Below, one piece after another: positions 22,310 to 31,579 of a stretch of DNA of 64,000 nt (its first letter is position 1; every line of letters starts with the position of its first letter). This DNA is from Scybalosoma faecavium (GTDB lineage Bacteria > Bacillota > Clostridia > Christensenellales > Christensenellaceae). Below the pieces are notes generated by a model. It was given only the letters and a program-made list of their open reading frames with translations, had not been told where the DNA came from and searched no databases. A program made the position numbers and the translations under genes. The stretch is taken from positions 1 through 64,000 of the forward strand of contig DVKG01000005.1 in the NCBI GenBank assembly GCA_018716135.1, written 5' to 3'.

Positions 22310-23560
22310 ATGGATATCGGAAGCAACGGCTTTATGCTAATATGCGCGGCGTTTGTCTTTATAATGACACCCGGTTTGGCATTTTTTTACGGAGGTCTTG
22401 TACGAAGGAAAAATGTAATTAACACTATGATGAACTGCGTTGGTGTTATGGGCATTTCTGTCGTCATGTGGGTTGCATTCGGCTATTCTTTATCTTTCAG
22501 CGGAGACAACGCAGGCATAATAGGAAATCTGCAAAACGCATTTTTCATGGGCATGAGCCCCTCGGACACTCTGGACGGCACCGACGGCACAATCTCAGTG
22601 TACACATTTGCAATGTTCCAAATGATGTTTGCCATGATTACTCCTGCATTAATCTCAGGCTCCGTCGCAGGACGTATGAGATTTAAAGCATTTTTCCTGT
22701 TCGTCATACTCTGGTCTATCGTAGTTTACTATCCTATGGCGCACATGGTCTGGGGCGGCGGACTTCTCGGAACAGGCTGGCTGGATTCCATCGACTTCGC
22801 CGGAGGCAATGTAGTCCACATCAGCTCCGGTGTTACAGGTCTCGTATTGGCAATCATACTGGGCAAGAGGCGCGGCCTCGGGCAGGCTTCATACCGCGTA
22901 CACAACGTACCTTTTGTTTTCCTCGGCGCGGCGCTGCTCTGGTTCGGATGGTTCGGTTTCAACGCCGGTTCAGGTCTTCTCGCGGACGGTCTTGCTTCTC
23001 ACGCATTCGCGACAACAGCGGTAGCCTCTGCATCCGCACTTGTATCCTGGATGATAATAGATATAATAAAAGAAGGAAAGCCCACTCTCGTCGGCGCGTC
23101 TACGGGACTCGTCATCGGTCTTGTAGCTATCACTCCCGGAGCCGGTTTCGTCCCCGTATGGGCATCCTTCATCATCGGCGCACTCGTCAGCCCGATTTGC
23201 TACGGATGTATGCATTTAATTAAAAACAAACTCAAAATTGACGACACGCTCGATGCATTCGGCTGCCACGGCATAGGCGGCATCTGGGGCGGAATAGCCA
23301 CGGGACTATTCGCCGACGCAACGATAAATCCGTCTGTTCAGTACACAAACGGTCTTGTATTCGGAGATGCGCACCAATTCCTGGTACAGCTCCTGAGTAT
23401 AGTTATAACTATCGCAGTCGCGATCGTCGGCACGCTCATCTGCGTCGGCATCACTCGTCTGGTCACTAAGCTGCGCGTAGACCCGCAGGAGGAAAAGCTC
23501 GGCATGGATTACTCTCAGCACGGAGAGAGCGCTTATCCTTCCTTCAACGGTCTGGATTAA
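22310..23560 (+). CDS. amt: Ammonium transporter
   Basis: A 416-residue Amt/Rh channel with 11 membrane helices. Visible signatures are PGLAFFYGGLVRRKNVINTMMNC in the first helices, VYYPMAHMVWGGG, DFAGGNVVHISSGVTGL, WFGWFGFNAGSGLLADG and the twin-His region DAFGCHGIGGIWGGIATGLFA. AGGAGG lies 8 bases before the ATG. It imports ammonium and is blocked by the PII protein encoded directly downstream. Confidence 0.97.
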   Translation: MDIGSNGFMLICAAFVFIMTPGLAFFYGGLVRRKNVINTMMNCVGVMGISVVMWVAFGYSLSFSGDNAGIIGNLQNAFFMGMSPSDTLDGTDGTISVYTFAMFQMMFAMITPALISGSVAGRMRFKAFFLFVILWSIVVYYPMAHMVWGGGLLGTGWLDSIDFAGGNVVHISSGVTGLVLAIILGKRRGLGQASYRVHNVPFVFLGAALLWFGWFGFNAGSGLLADGLASHAFATTAVASASALVSWMIIDIIKEGKPTLVGASTGLVIGLVAITPGAGFVPVWASFIIGALVSPICYGCMHLIKNKLKIDDTLDAFGCHGIGGIWGGIATGLFADATINPSVQYTNGLVFGDAHQFLVQLLSIVITIAVAIVGTLICVGITRLVTKLRVDPQEEKLGMDYSQHGESAYPSFNGLD

Positions 23561-23597
23561 TTACACTCTTATTTTGAGAGATTGAGAGGTTTGCATT

Positions 23598-23960
23598 ATG
23601 ATGTATAAAATAGAAGCTATCGTCAGAGACGAAAAGCTGGAAGAAATAAAAGAGGCTCTGCACGGCATTCAGGTAAACGGCGTAACGGTATCTCAGGTCA
23701 TGGGTTTCGGCACGCAGCGAGGCTACAAAACTGTCGTCCGTGGTCAGGACATTGATGTAATGATGTCTCCTAAGCTGAAATTTGAAATTGTCGTATCCTC
23801 CGAAGAATGGAAAGACAAAGTCATAGCGAAGCTGATCGAAGTCGCCCGCACAGGCGAATTCGGCGACGGAAAAATATTCGCTTATGAAATCAAAGACGCA
23901 ATAAAGATCCGCACCGGAGAAACGGGTTATGACGCTCTACAATCCGGTGTAACGAATTAG
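23598..23960 (+). CDS. glnK: PII nitrogen-regulatory protein GlnK/GlnB
   Basis: A 120-residue PII protein: MYKIEAIVRDEKLEEIKEAL, then VMGFGTQRGYKTVVRGQDIDVMMSPKLKFEIVV, and the nucleotide-binding ARTGEFGDGKIFAYEI block. It senses ATP/ADP and 2-oxoglutarate and plugs the Amt pore through its T-loop. The T-loop has VVRG where enteric proteins have the uridylylated Tyr51 (YRG), so uridylylation is unlikely. ATG at 23598 or 23601; GAGAGG lies upstream. It is in the amt operon. Confidence 0.94.
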   Translation: MMYKIEAIVRDEKLEEIKEALHGIQVNGVTVSQVMGFGTQRGYKTVVRGQDIDVMMSPKLKFEIVVSSEEWKDKVIAKLIEVARTGEFGDGKIFAYEIKDAIKIRTGETGYDALQSGVTN

Positions 23961-23984
23961 GCATACTGCGTTTTTCAAACAGGG

Positions 23985-24023
23985 CAGGCTCTGTTCCGAT
24001 TATCCGGACAGAGCCTGTTTTTT
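23985..24023 (+). terminator. Terminator of the amt-glnK operon
   Basis: Near-perfect stem CAGGCTCTGTTCCG / CGGACAGAGCCTG followed by TTTTTT. Confidence 0.93.
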
Positions 24024-24191
24024 GCCCGAACTTTGAGCAAACATATATATTGTTAATTATGAAAAAATAATTAACTATGACCTATTTTAAAAAAATTTAC
24101 GCCATATTACCGCAATCATATGATATAATAATGAGAACTAAAGGGCGCGGACAGAAGGTCAGTCCGCAAATCACTCTTGGAGGAAAATTAA

Positions 24192-25661
24192 GTGAGGCAA
24201 ACTCTTTCTAAAAAAATATTGCCGCTCATCGCGGCGGCAATTCTGCTATTCGGCATATGCGGCACAGCGTCTGCCGCCACGATAACATCGGACGACATAT
24301 CGTCTGCATCCGCAGTTCTTATAGATTTGGACAGCGGCAGCACTATATTTGAAAAAAACGCTCAAGAGCAGCGCGCACCTGCCAGCACCACAAAGCTTCT
24401 CACTATCGTCACCGCGTTGGACAACGGACTCCAGCTGACGGACAGAGTTTATATTTCTTCCGTCTCCGCCGCGATATACGGCTCTAAAATGGGGCTGGTC
24501 GAAGGCGAACGCATAACGGCCGAAGATCTCATCCGCGGTATACTCCTGACCTCCGGCAACGACGCCGCCATGGCCATAGCCAGAGAAGTCAGCAATTTAA
24601 AAACGGGCTCGGCGAGCGAAGAAACCTTTGTCCAGCTCATGAACGAAAAAGCTCAAGAAATCGGCATGACAAACTCAAAGTTTGTCAACTGCACAGGTCT
24701 CGATACAGAGGGGCATTACAGCACGGCTGAGGACATGGCTAAGCTCGTAAAATACGCTTATGACAAATATCCATATCTCATAGAGTATTCCAAGGATTCC
24801 ACATATGCGCTTTCCGCTACAAACATGCAGAACGCCAGGACTCTCGTCAACCGCAACCTGTTGGTGTACAACGCAGAGGAAATCGCGGCCACCGCTTCTC
24901 CCGATGCGCTCGCCGATCTCACGCCGGATGATCAAGCTCTGGCCACAGCATCCGCAGGCACCAATCCTTACTATTATGAATACGCCACCGGACTCAAAAC
25001 GGGCACTACCACCAACGCCGGAAACTGCATTCTCGCCACAGCCACTAAGGACGGAAAAAATCTGGCAGTCTGTCTGCTTGGCGACACTACGACCACAGGT
25101 ACGGCGCGCTGGACAGAATCTAAAGCTCTCTTCGAATACGGCTTCAGTCTAAAGTCCTTCACCTTAACGGAAGTCGCTCAGCTCGTCGGCTCAAGCACGA
25201 CGGCAGCGGGCGCTACCGTAAGCGTAGTTCCCGAGAACGGCGATGCTGCTACAGTCCTCCTGCCCGAGGACGTTACTGCATCGGAGATCACCTGCAACGT
25301 GACGCCTGATGCAAACGTCACGTCGGCGGCGGAGGGCACTGTCGTCGGGACGGCGGTTTACACCTACAACGGCACAACCCTCTACACAGGCAACGTAGTA
25401 GTTGCTGCTGCCGCAGCCGGCAGCGAGTATACAGCGCAGCCGTCCGTATCCGCAAACTCCACGGACGCCGTCAGCCCTATCAACACAGTCGATGTAAATC
25501 AGACTCAGAGCGACAGCAGCGGATTCCCATGGATTTGGATTATAATCCCGATTATAATCATATTAATAATTGTAATCCGAGTTATACTGGTCAACACACG
25601 CAGAGGACGCAGATACTCGCGCAGACGCTCACGCAGCAGGGGGAGACGTTACAAATTCTAG
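24192..25661 (+). CDS. D-alanyl-D-alanine carboxypeptidase, membrane anchored (DacF-like)
   Basis: A 489-residue penicillin-binding protein of the S11 family that trims D-Ala from peptidoglycan stems. It has a signal peptide (KKILPLIAAAILLFGICGTASA), the SxxK box ASTTK (residues ~65-69), SGN (~122) and KTG in GLKTGTTTNAG (~276). A Ser/Ala/Thr-rich segment leads to a C-terminal membrane helix (WIWIIIPIIIILIIVIRVIL) and a very basic Arg/Ser tail, which would lie in the cytoplasm. GTG start with GGAGG 8 bases upstream. Confidence 0.92.
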   Translation: MRQTLSKKILPLIAAAILLFGICGTASAATITSDDISSASAVLIDLDSGSTIFEKNAQEQRAPASTTKLLTIVTALDNGLQLTDRVYISSVSAAIYGSKMGLVEGERITAEDLIRGILLTSGNDAAMAIAREVSNLKTGSASEETFVQLMNEKAQEIGMTNSKFVNCTGLDTEGHYSTAEDMAKLVKYAYDKYPYLIEYSKDSTYALSATNMQNARTLVNRNLLVYNAEEIAATASPDALADLTPDDQALATASAGTNPYYYEYATGLKTGTTTNAGNCILATATKDGKNLAVCLLGDTTTTGTARWTESKALFEYGFSLKSFTLTEVAQLVGSSTTAAGATVSVVPENGDAATVLLPEDVTASEITCNVTPDANVTSAAEGTVVGTAVYTYNGTTLYTGNVVVAAAAAGSEYTAQPSVSANSTDAVSPINTVDVNQTQSDSSGFPWIWIIIPIIIILIIVIRVILVNTRRGRRYSRRRSRSRGRRYKF

Positions 25662-25668
25662 CAGGCTT

Positions 25669-25701
25669 ATCGACAGGCTCCTCATGAGCCTGTCGATTTT
25701 T
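25669..25701 (+). terminator. Terminator after the carboxypeptidase gene
   Basis: Perfect 12-bp stem ATCGACAGGCTC / GAGCCTGTCGAT with a five-base loop and a T-run. Confidence 0.93.
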
Positions 25702-25751
25702 AAATTATCTGTAGTATATCTCAGAGTAGAATATATCAGAAAGGATAAGAT

Positions 25752-26612
25752 TTGGACATAAAAAACGCATTGCTGCATCAGTTTAATCTCAGGCTTACAG
25801 GAGAACAGAAAAACACCTTTCTCGCTTTCGCACGGGGCATCTTCTCCTCTTTCGGTCTTTCAACCGCTCTTTACACCTCCCGCTCCCGCGGCATTCGACT
25901 TACGGGAGCCGTCGCCGGCAGTGCAGACAGCGCGGAATACGTGATTGCAGCTTATTACGACACCCCTCGGCGCAGGCTCGTCGCCACACCCCGAATAATT
26001 TCGCGGCGCGTTTCTACCGGGCTGATTTCCGCCATGCCGGCTATTCTGTTATTTTTTATCTCTCTCCTTTTCTGGAGAGCGGGCGCACCCTTCGCCATAT
26101 GCGAATGCGCGTTTCTCGTATGCCTGTTTGCGATTTACTATCTTGCACCCAACACGACAAACGCCAATTTCACATCGAGCGGACTTCTCGCGCTGTTCTC
26201 ACTGGCTCGTTCCGTACAGCGCGGCGTAAGCTATGCTCTGCTCGACGGGGCGGACCTTCCCGCGGACGGAATATCCTCTCTGTACAAAAGCTACGCCTCG
26301 CGCCTAGACGGCAAAACAGTAATACTGCTGGGGAACGTCGGAGTCGGCCGCCGCATATGCGTCGGATACCCCAAAGGCGACGAAGCTCTCCGCACTTTGG
26401 CGGAGGACATCGCCGGCGCGGACGGCTTTGTTTACGTTCACAAAAAAACATATCTCCGCGTAGATTGTGCCAAAAAAACAGATATAGGTTACGCTCAATT
26501 CAACCTTCGCACTCAGAAAGACGTCGAGCTGTCCGACGACGCCGTTGAGCACGTTTCTGAACGGATTGCAATGGCGATAGAACGCAGGCTGAAAAGCAGT
26601 ATGAAAGTATAA
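25752..26612 (+). CDS. Membrane protein with a degenerate M28-peptidase-like fold
   Basis: A 286-residue protein from a TTG with GAAAGGA upstream. It has two adjacent membrane helices (residues ~95-130). Around them, EYVIAAYYDTPRRR and NTTNANFTSSGLLALFSLAR align in style with the AHYDT and ADDNASGVAALLELAR motifs of M28 zinc exopeptidases, but the His and Asp metal ligands are replaced. It may therefore be an inactive relative. The link to M28 is inference from motif order; the role is unknown. It stands alone between two terminators. Confidence 0.65.
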   Translation: MDIKNALLHQFNLRLTGEQKNTFLAFARGIFSSFGLSTALYTSRSRGIRLTGAVAGSADSAEYVIAAYYDTPRRRLVATPRIISRRVSTGLISAMPAILLFFISLLFWRAGAPFAICECAFLVCLFAIYYLAPNTTNANFTSSGLLALFSLARSVQRGVSYALLDGADLPADGISSLYKSYASRLDGKTVILLGNVGVGRRICVGYPKGDEALRTLAEDIAGADGFVYVHKKTYLRVDCAKKTDIGYAQFNLRTQKDVELSDDAVEHVSERIAMAIERRLKSSMKV

Positions 26613-26627
26613 ACAGATTTAATTTAA

Positions 26628-26662
26628 AATATCCCATCTGCGATATAAGCAAATGGGATATT
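26628..26662. terminator. Bidirectional terminator between convergent genes
   Basis: AATATCCCAT / ATGGGATATT with a 15-base loop, between the M28-like gene (plus) and glyA (minus). Confidence 0.75.
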
Positions 26663-26680
26663 ATTTTATTCCTGTATATT

Positions 26681-27829
26681 CTATTTTGTCAGAGACTTAA
26701 TAACCTCGTCGATCCTCTTCGCCGTCTCGACGAACTGTTCTTTAGTAAAGCCCTTTGTAGTCATGGCAGGCGTACCGATGCGCACGCCGCTCGCCTCCAT
26801 GGGGGAACGTGTTTCGTTGGGCACGCAGTTTTTGTTCAGCGTAATGCCTACCTTGTCCAGAGCGTCCTGAACCTGTCTGCCGGATACTCCCTTATCTGTG
26901 AGATCGAGCAGGAACATATGGTTGTCCGTACCTCCCGTGATTACATTGTAACCCATAGCCACAAATTGCTTAGCCATGGCGTCTGCGTTTTCAACTACGC
27001 GGCGAATGTAATCTTTGTAATCAGGCTTCAGAGCCTCCTCCGCCGCTACTGCCTTGCCCGCTATCACATGCTCGAGAGGTCCGCCCTGCGTCCCGGGGAA
27101 TATAGCGCTGTCCACCTTCTTCGCCAGCTCGGGCTTGCAGAAAATCAGGCCTCCGCGCGCGCCGCGCAGCGTCTTATGCGTTGTTGTCGTAACTATGTCA
27201 GCCAGTCCAAAGGGAGAGACGTGATAACCCGTAGCTACCAGACCTGCGATATGAGCCATATCTACCATGAGGTATGCGCCTACCTCGTCCGCCACCTCTG
27301 CGAACTTATCAAACTCGATAACGCGTGAATACGCGCTCGCGCCTGCTACAATAAGCTTGGGCTGGCACTCGATTGCTTTCTTACGCACATCATTGTAGTC
27401 TATAAAACCTTGATCGTTCACACCGTAGAAGCAGAAGTTATAGAGCTTTCCGCTGGCGTTCACAGGAGAGCCGTGCGTCAGATGCGCACCGTTGTTCAGT
27501 TCCATACTGAGTATCGTATCTCCCGGCTTTACGACAGCCTGATACGCCGCGAGATTGGCGTTGGAGCCGCTGTGAGGCTGAACATTTACGTGATAATCCG
27601 TATCGAACACCTTCTGCCACAGCTCTTTGCAATAAGATTCTATTTCGTCGATATATTCACATCCGCCATAATATCTCTTGCCCGGGTAGCCTTCTGCGTA
27701 CTTGTTCGTCAGGCAGGAGCCTACCGCCTTGAGGACGTCTTCGCTGACGAAGTTTTCACTCGCGATCAGCTCAATATTCTTATTCTGCCGCTCTTGTTCC
27801 TTAGCTATGAGTTCCAGCACTTTGCTCAT
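26681..27829 (-). CDS. glyA: Serine hydroxymethyltransferase
   Basis: A 382-residue PLP enzyme interconverting serine and glycine with tetrahydrofolate. Key blocks: IELIASENFVSEDVLKAVGS, TNKYAEGYPGKRYYGGCEYID, NVQPHSGSNANLAAYQA, the PLP lysine in TTTTHKTLRGARGG, and GVRIGTPAMTTKGF. It is about 30 residues shorter than the usual ~410-420 because the C-terminal tail after the last helix is trimmed; catalytic regions are complete. Monocistronic, divergent from spoIVA. Confidence 0.97.
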   Translation of the reverse strand: MSKVLELIAKEQERQNKNIELIASENFVSEDVLKAVGSCLTNKYAEGYPGKRYYGGCEYIDEIESYCKELWQKVFDTDYHVNVQPHSGSNANLAAYQAVVKPGDTILSMELNNGAHLTHGSPVNASGKLYNFCFYGVNDQGFIDYNDVRKKAIECQPKLIVAGASAYSRVIEFDKFAEVADEVGAYLMVDMAHIAGLVATGYHVSPFGLADIVTTTTHKTLRGARGGLIFCKPELAKKVDSAIFPGTQGGPLEHVIAGKAVAAEEALKPDYKDYIRRVVENADAMAKQFVAMGYNVITGGTDNHMFLLDLTDKGVSGRQVQDALDKVGITLNKNCVPNETRSPMEASGVRIGTPAMTTKGFTKEQFVETAKRIDEVIKSLTK

Positions 27830-28094
27830 TTATTAATTAACCCCCGAAAAAATAATATTCGCCTTAATATGCGTACAGACGCATTATACTATACGAGTAT
27901 AAGGCATTTTTCGTCAAAAGTCAAGCTTATCGCGTCTTATTTCCGAACATTCTGCGCCTTATATGCAAAAAACGTTAGCCATCATGCAAACATACGTTTT
28001 TTATTGCAGCTGAATGCGGCAACACACGCCTGGCTTGCATATCGCCAAACCGGGCAGCATATCCATAAACGAGAATAAGTTTCGGAGGAAAGAT

Positions 28095-29573
28095 ATGCAA
28101 AGCTATGACGTATATAAAGACATCATGAACAGGACGGGCGGCGATATATACATAGGCGTCGTAGGTCCCGTCCGCACGGGGAAATCCACGTTCATAACGC
28201 GCCTCGTTACACAGATGCTTCTCCCCATGATAGAGGACGAAAACGAACGCCGAAGAATAGTCGACGAGCTGCCTCAATCCGGAGCAGGCCGCACGATAAT
28301 GACTACACAGCCTAAATTCGTCCCTTCTGAGGCAGCCGAGCTTAAACTGGGAGAAAACGCCGCGCTCAAGCTGCGCCTCGTAGACTGCGTCGGCTATATG
28401 GTGGACGGCGCGCTCGGCCACGAAGAGGACGGCATGCCCCGCATGGTGCAGACCCCATGGAGCACGGAAGAAATCCCCTTCGAGCAGGCAGCCGAAATAG
28501 GAACGCGCAAGGTTATAGAAGAACATTCCACCGTCGGCATAGTAATGACCACGGACGGCAGCATCCAGGAGCTTCCGCGCGCGGCTTACGTCCCGGCGGA
28601 GCAGAGAGCCATACAAGAGCTTCAAAGACTCGGCAAGCCCTTCATCGTCGTGCTGAACACCGCTACTCCGCAAAGCGAAGAAACCTCTAGGCTGGCCGAA
28701 CAAATATCGTCTCAATACGGCTGCACAGTACGCATAATGAACGTGCTGACCTTTGGGGAAGGCGATATGGTAAGCCTGCTGACAGATCTGCTTATGCAGT
28801 TTCCCATACGCGAGATAGACATTGACCTCGCGGGCTGGGTATGCCAGCTTCCGCCTGCGCACTGGCTGATGAAAAGCGTCGCTGAAAAAATCGAAGAAGG
28901 CAGCTCCCAGATGATGCTCATGGCGCACAGCGACAGAATGCGTCAGGTCTTCGCAGGGGAGGATTACGTCCGGCGGGCGGAGGTTAGCTCTGTCGATCTG
29001 GGAAGCGGCGTTATAACAGTATCTATAGAAATGCAGGAATCTTTGTTCTACACCGTCCTCGGCGAGGAATGCGGTTATGAAATAAAAGACGACAGCCATC
29101 TCATCTCCGTTATAAAAGAACTTGTCGCAGCGAAAAAGCAGTACGACAGAATAGAAAGCGCGCTTTCCGACGTAGAGCGAACGGGCTACGGCGTCGTGCC
29201 TCCCGAGCTGCCCCAGCTTGTTTTGCAGTCGCCCGAGCTGCTCAAGGAGAACGGCAGATTCGGAGTCAGACTCAAAGCCGCCGCGCCGAGTCTGCATATC
29301 GTAAAAGTAGACGTTCAGACAGAGGTGAACCCCATAGTGGGGACGGAAAAGCAGACAGAAGACCTCATAACTCACATTACAAGCGAAATAGAGACAGACC
29401 CGGAGCAAATCTGGAATACCGACATATTCGGCAAGTCGCTCTATGATCTTGTACGCGAGGGGTTAAACAGCAAGCTCTCTAATGTGACGGAGGACGCTCA
29501 GCTCAAGCTCCGTGAGATGATGGGGCGCATCGTCAACGAAGGAGACGGAGGAATGGTCTGCATACTGCTTTGA
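28095..29573 (+). CDS. spoIVA: Stage IV sporulation protein A (spore coat ATPase)
   Basis: A 492-residue protein that polymerises on the forespore membrane and anchors the coat. It opens MQSYDVYKDIMNRTGGDIY, with the Walker A GVVGPVRTGKSTFITRL at residues ~16-32, and ends with the conserved GGMVCILL tail. The start at 28095 has CGGAGGAAAG upstream; the open frame extends further upstream but the extra 27 codons lack a ribosome site and family similarity. The gene marks the host as a spore former. Confidence 0.97.
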   Translation: MQSYDVYKDIMNRTGGDIYIGVVGPVRTGKSTFITRLVTQMLLPMIEDENERRRIVDELPQSGAGRTIMTTQPKFVPSEAAELKLGENAALKLRLVDCVGYMVDGALGHEEDGMPRMVQTPWSTEEIPFEQAAEIGTRKVIEEHSTVGIVMTTDGSIQELPRAAYVPAEQRAIQELQRLGKPFIVVLNTATPQSEETSRLAEQISSQYGCTVRIMNVLTFGEGDMVSLLTDLLMQFPIREIDIDLAGWVCQLPPAHWLMKSVAEKIEEGSSQMMLMAHSDRMRQVFAGEDYVRRAEVSSVDLGSGVITVSIEMQESLFYTVLGEECGYEIKDDSHLISVIKELVAAKKQYDRIESALSDVERTGYGVVPPELPQLVLQSPELLKENGRFGVRLKAAAPSLHIVKVDVQTEVNPIVGTEKQTEDLITHITSEIETDPEQIWNTDIFGKSLYDLVREGLNSKLSNVTEDAQLKLREMMGRIVNEGDGGMVCILL

Positions 29574-29613
29574 GATTTATTCGCGCACTTTTTATCTATA
29601 AATAATACCAAAA

Positions 29614-29647
29614 AAGTATCTTGAGTTTAAATTTGCTCAAGATACTT
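29614..29647. terminator. Bidirectional terminator between spoIVA and the M15 peptidase
   Basis: AAGTATCTTGAG / CTCAAGATACTT with a 10-base loop and flanking A- and T-runs. Confidence 0.85.
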
Positions 29648-29677
29648 TTCAATAATGGGCCCGCCCCGCCATTATAT

Positions 29678-30481
29678 TTACACTTCTACGTATTCCTCCA
29701 GGCACAGCCCGGCGTCGTGAATTATCTGCGCTGCTTCCTTTCCTACATATCTGTAATGCCACGGCTCATAAGCTACGCCGGTTATATTCTCTTTATCCTC
29801 GGGATACCGCAATATAAAGCCGTATTTGTATGAATTTTCGAGCAGCCATTTGCCCTGCGCCGTGTTTGCGTAGCCGTCGTCCGCCGTTTCGTAATCTACA
29901 GCAAGTATATCCAGCGCCAAGCCCGTGGCGTGTTCGCTCTTGTTCCCGGGCATTGTTTTCACCGGGGAGGAATACGGATCTTCACCATACGACGGATCTT
30001 CAGCCACTGCCTTATTCCACATTTCGTCCTGATACTGCACGGAGCGATATGCACTCGTTATTTTAAAGCCCGTCACCCCCTCGGATGCAGCAGCATCGAA
30101 CATTTCTTTTGCCGCCGTGCCCGCTGTTTTATCCACGCTGCCTTCCGGATTTGTCATCTCCACGGAATCTCCGAACACCTCCGAAAGCGTGACCAAATCC
30201 TTCGGCCTCTCCTCGGATATTTCGTGATCCCAGTTGACCAGCGTAAGGTACCCTTCCGCTTTGACCTTAGTCACAGTCTCCGCATACGCTGTATCTGCGG
30301 CAGCTTCAGCCGAAGCCGTATTTATCAGTTGCGCGGGCGCAACGCTGTTAAACGCTATATATGCCGCCGCAGCAGCAAGCATAAGCAGCACTGCACAGAG
30401 AAACGCCGCCGCAGCGCGGGCGAATTTACCCGGTCTTATTTTTCTCTCGTCTGTATATACTGTCTTTATTCCCGCTCTCAT
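29678..30481 (-). CDS. M15-family D-alanyl-D-alanine carboxypeptidase (VanY-like)
   Basis: A 267-residue membrane-anchored protein with one N-terminal helix (FLCAVLLMLAAAAAYIAF). The catalytic domain has ITSAYRSVQYQDEMW, the zinc motif KSEHATGLALDIL (His and Asp ligands) and EPWHYRYVG with the second His. It removes terminal D-Ala from peptidoglycan precursors. There is no vanR/vanS or vanH-A-X, so it is a housekeeping type rather than resistance. Confidence 0.92.
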   Translation of the reverse strand: MRAGIKTVYTDERKIRPGKFARAAAAFLCAVLLMLAAAAAYIAFNSVAPAQLINTASAEAAADTAYAETVTKVKAEGYLTLVNWDHEISEERPKDLVTLSEVFGDSVEMTNPEGSVDKTAGTAAKEMFDAAASEGVTGFKITSAYRSVQYQDEMWNKAVAEDPSYGEDPYSSPVKTMPGNKSEHATGLALDILAVDYETADDGYANTAQGKWLLENSYKYGFILRYPEDKENITGVAYEPWHYRYVGKEAAQIIHDAGLCLEEYVEV

Positions 30482-30605
30482 CTCCTATCCTCCTTCCGTC
30501 TTTATCCTTTGTTTAATACAATTATAGCATCCGTATATATAATAAAATATGTCCTATTTGCAAGTAAAATGTGAACATTAGATGCACATTGAGCTTGCAG
30601 TAATA

Positions 30606-30634
30606 TTGCATTTTAATAAATTTAGGAGTATAAT
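30606..30634 (+). promoter_or_regulatory. Promoter of the short ORF and TSUP unit
   Basis: TTGCAT (30606-30611), 17 bases, TATAAT (30629-30634), giving a ~22-base leader before the short ORF. Confidence 0.8.
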
Positions 30635-30662
30635 GAAGCGTATTATTATCCGGAGGTGTGAT

Positions 30663-30770
30663 ATGAACGTTTTTATCAATGCAACTTCCTACTCTCACGG
30701 TTATCCAACCCGATATCCCCTTCGCACCTCCGCAATTATACTAAAACCGTCTGCCGAGGTGGGAACATGA
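30663..30770 (+). CDS. Short ORF translationally coupled to the TSUP exporter
   Basis: A 35-residue peptide (starts MNVFINATSYSHGYP) from an ATG preceded by GGAGGTG at good spacing. Its TGA overlaps the ATG of the transporter (ATGA). The strong ribosome site here, with none as good directly before the transporter, suggests that translation of the peptide lets ribosomes reach the transporter. It could be a leader peptide; its sequence is not recognised. Confidence 0.5.
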   Translation: MNVFINATSYSHGYPTRYPLRTSAIILKPSAEVGT

Positions 30771-31531
30771 CAGATTTTTCCGCTCTTCTCTGGCTCTGCC
30801 CCGCTACTTTTTTAGGCGGATTCGTGGACGCGGCGGCGGGCGGCGGCGGGCTTATAGCTCTGCCCGCCTTTTTAATATCCGGGCTGCCTGCGCATTATGC
30901 ATACGGCTGCAACAAATTCTGCTCCGCCTGCGGAACTACCGTATCTTCCGGACGCTTTCTCTTCACCGGAAACATGGACATTCGCACCGGCCTGCTTTCC
31001 GCCGCGGCATCGTTTGTAGGATCGTTCATAGCGTCCAAGCTCGTCCTGTTGCTCAGCGACCAGGTGCTGAAGATAATAGTAATGATCGCGCTGCCCGTCA
31101 TGTGCGCTTTCCTGCTTCTGAAGCGGGACAAGGGCGACGTCAATCTGTCGGGCGAGCTGCATCGCACCCGAGCAGTTATTTTAGCTCTGGCGATAGGGCT
31201 TTTTATAGGCGCCTACGACGGATTAATCGGCCCCGGCACAGGAACCATCGCCATATTCGCGTACACCGCGTTTATGAAATACGACATGCTCACAGCCTCC
31301 GGAAACGCCAAGCTGCTGAATCTGGCGTCTAACTACGCCTCTGTAGTCACTTACGCCTTCGCAGGCACCATACTGTACGCTATAGCAATTCCCGCGGCGG
31401 CGTCCTGCATATTGGGCAACATCATAGGCTCGGGCATGGCAATAAAAAAAGGCGCGAAATTTATCCGCGTCGTCATGATGTTTGTCGTCGCCGGGCTGAT
31501 GATAAAGCTGCTTTTCGACATAATCTCATAA
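30767..31531 (+). CDS. TSUP/TauE-SafE family membrane transporter
   Basis: A 254-residue protein with about eight membrane segments. It shows the family start FLGGFVDAAAGGGGLIALPAFLISGLP, a LPAHYAYGCNKFCSACGTTVSSGRF loop and GLFIGAYDGLIGPGTGT in the second repeat. Members export sulfite, sulfoacetate or other organosulfur anions. Start ATG overlaps the preceding short ORF. Confidence 0.92.
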   Translation: MTDFSALLWLCPATFLGGFVDAAAGGGGLIALPAFLISGLPAHYAYGCNKFCSACGTTVSSGRFLFTGNMDIRTGLLSAAASFVGSFIASKLVLLLSDQVLKIIVMIALPVMCAFLLLKRDKGDVNLSGELHRTRAVILALAIGLFIGAYDGLIGPGTGTIAIFAYTAFMKYDMLTASGNAKLLNLASNYASVVTYAFAGTILYAIAIPAAASCILGNIIGSGMAIKKGAKFIRVVMMFVVAGLMIKLLFDIIS

Positions 31532-31540
31532 AAATAAAGG

Positions 31541-31576
31541 CCGACTGCCCCATTTTAAGCGGACAGCCGGTTTTTT
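31541..31576. terminator. Terminator between the transporter and the lipoprotein gene
   Basis: Imperfect stem CCGACTGCCC / GCGGACAGCCGG followed by TTTTTT on the plus strand. Confidence 0.65.
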
Positions 31577-31579
31577 GTT

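Noticed and set aside
27975..29408. 477-codon frame antisense to spoIVA
   Set aside because: spoIVA shows full family motifs on the other strand; the antisense protein is Tyr/His/Ala-rich noise.
29678..30481. VanY-like gene as vancomycin resistance
   Set aside because: No van regulatory or ligase genes lie nearby; M15 carboxypeptidases are common housekeeping enzymes.
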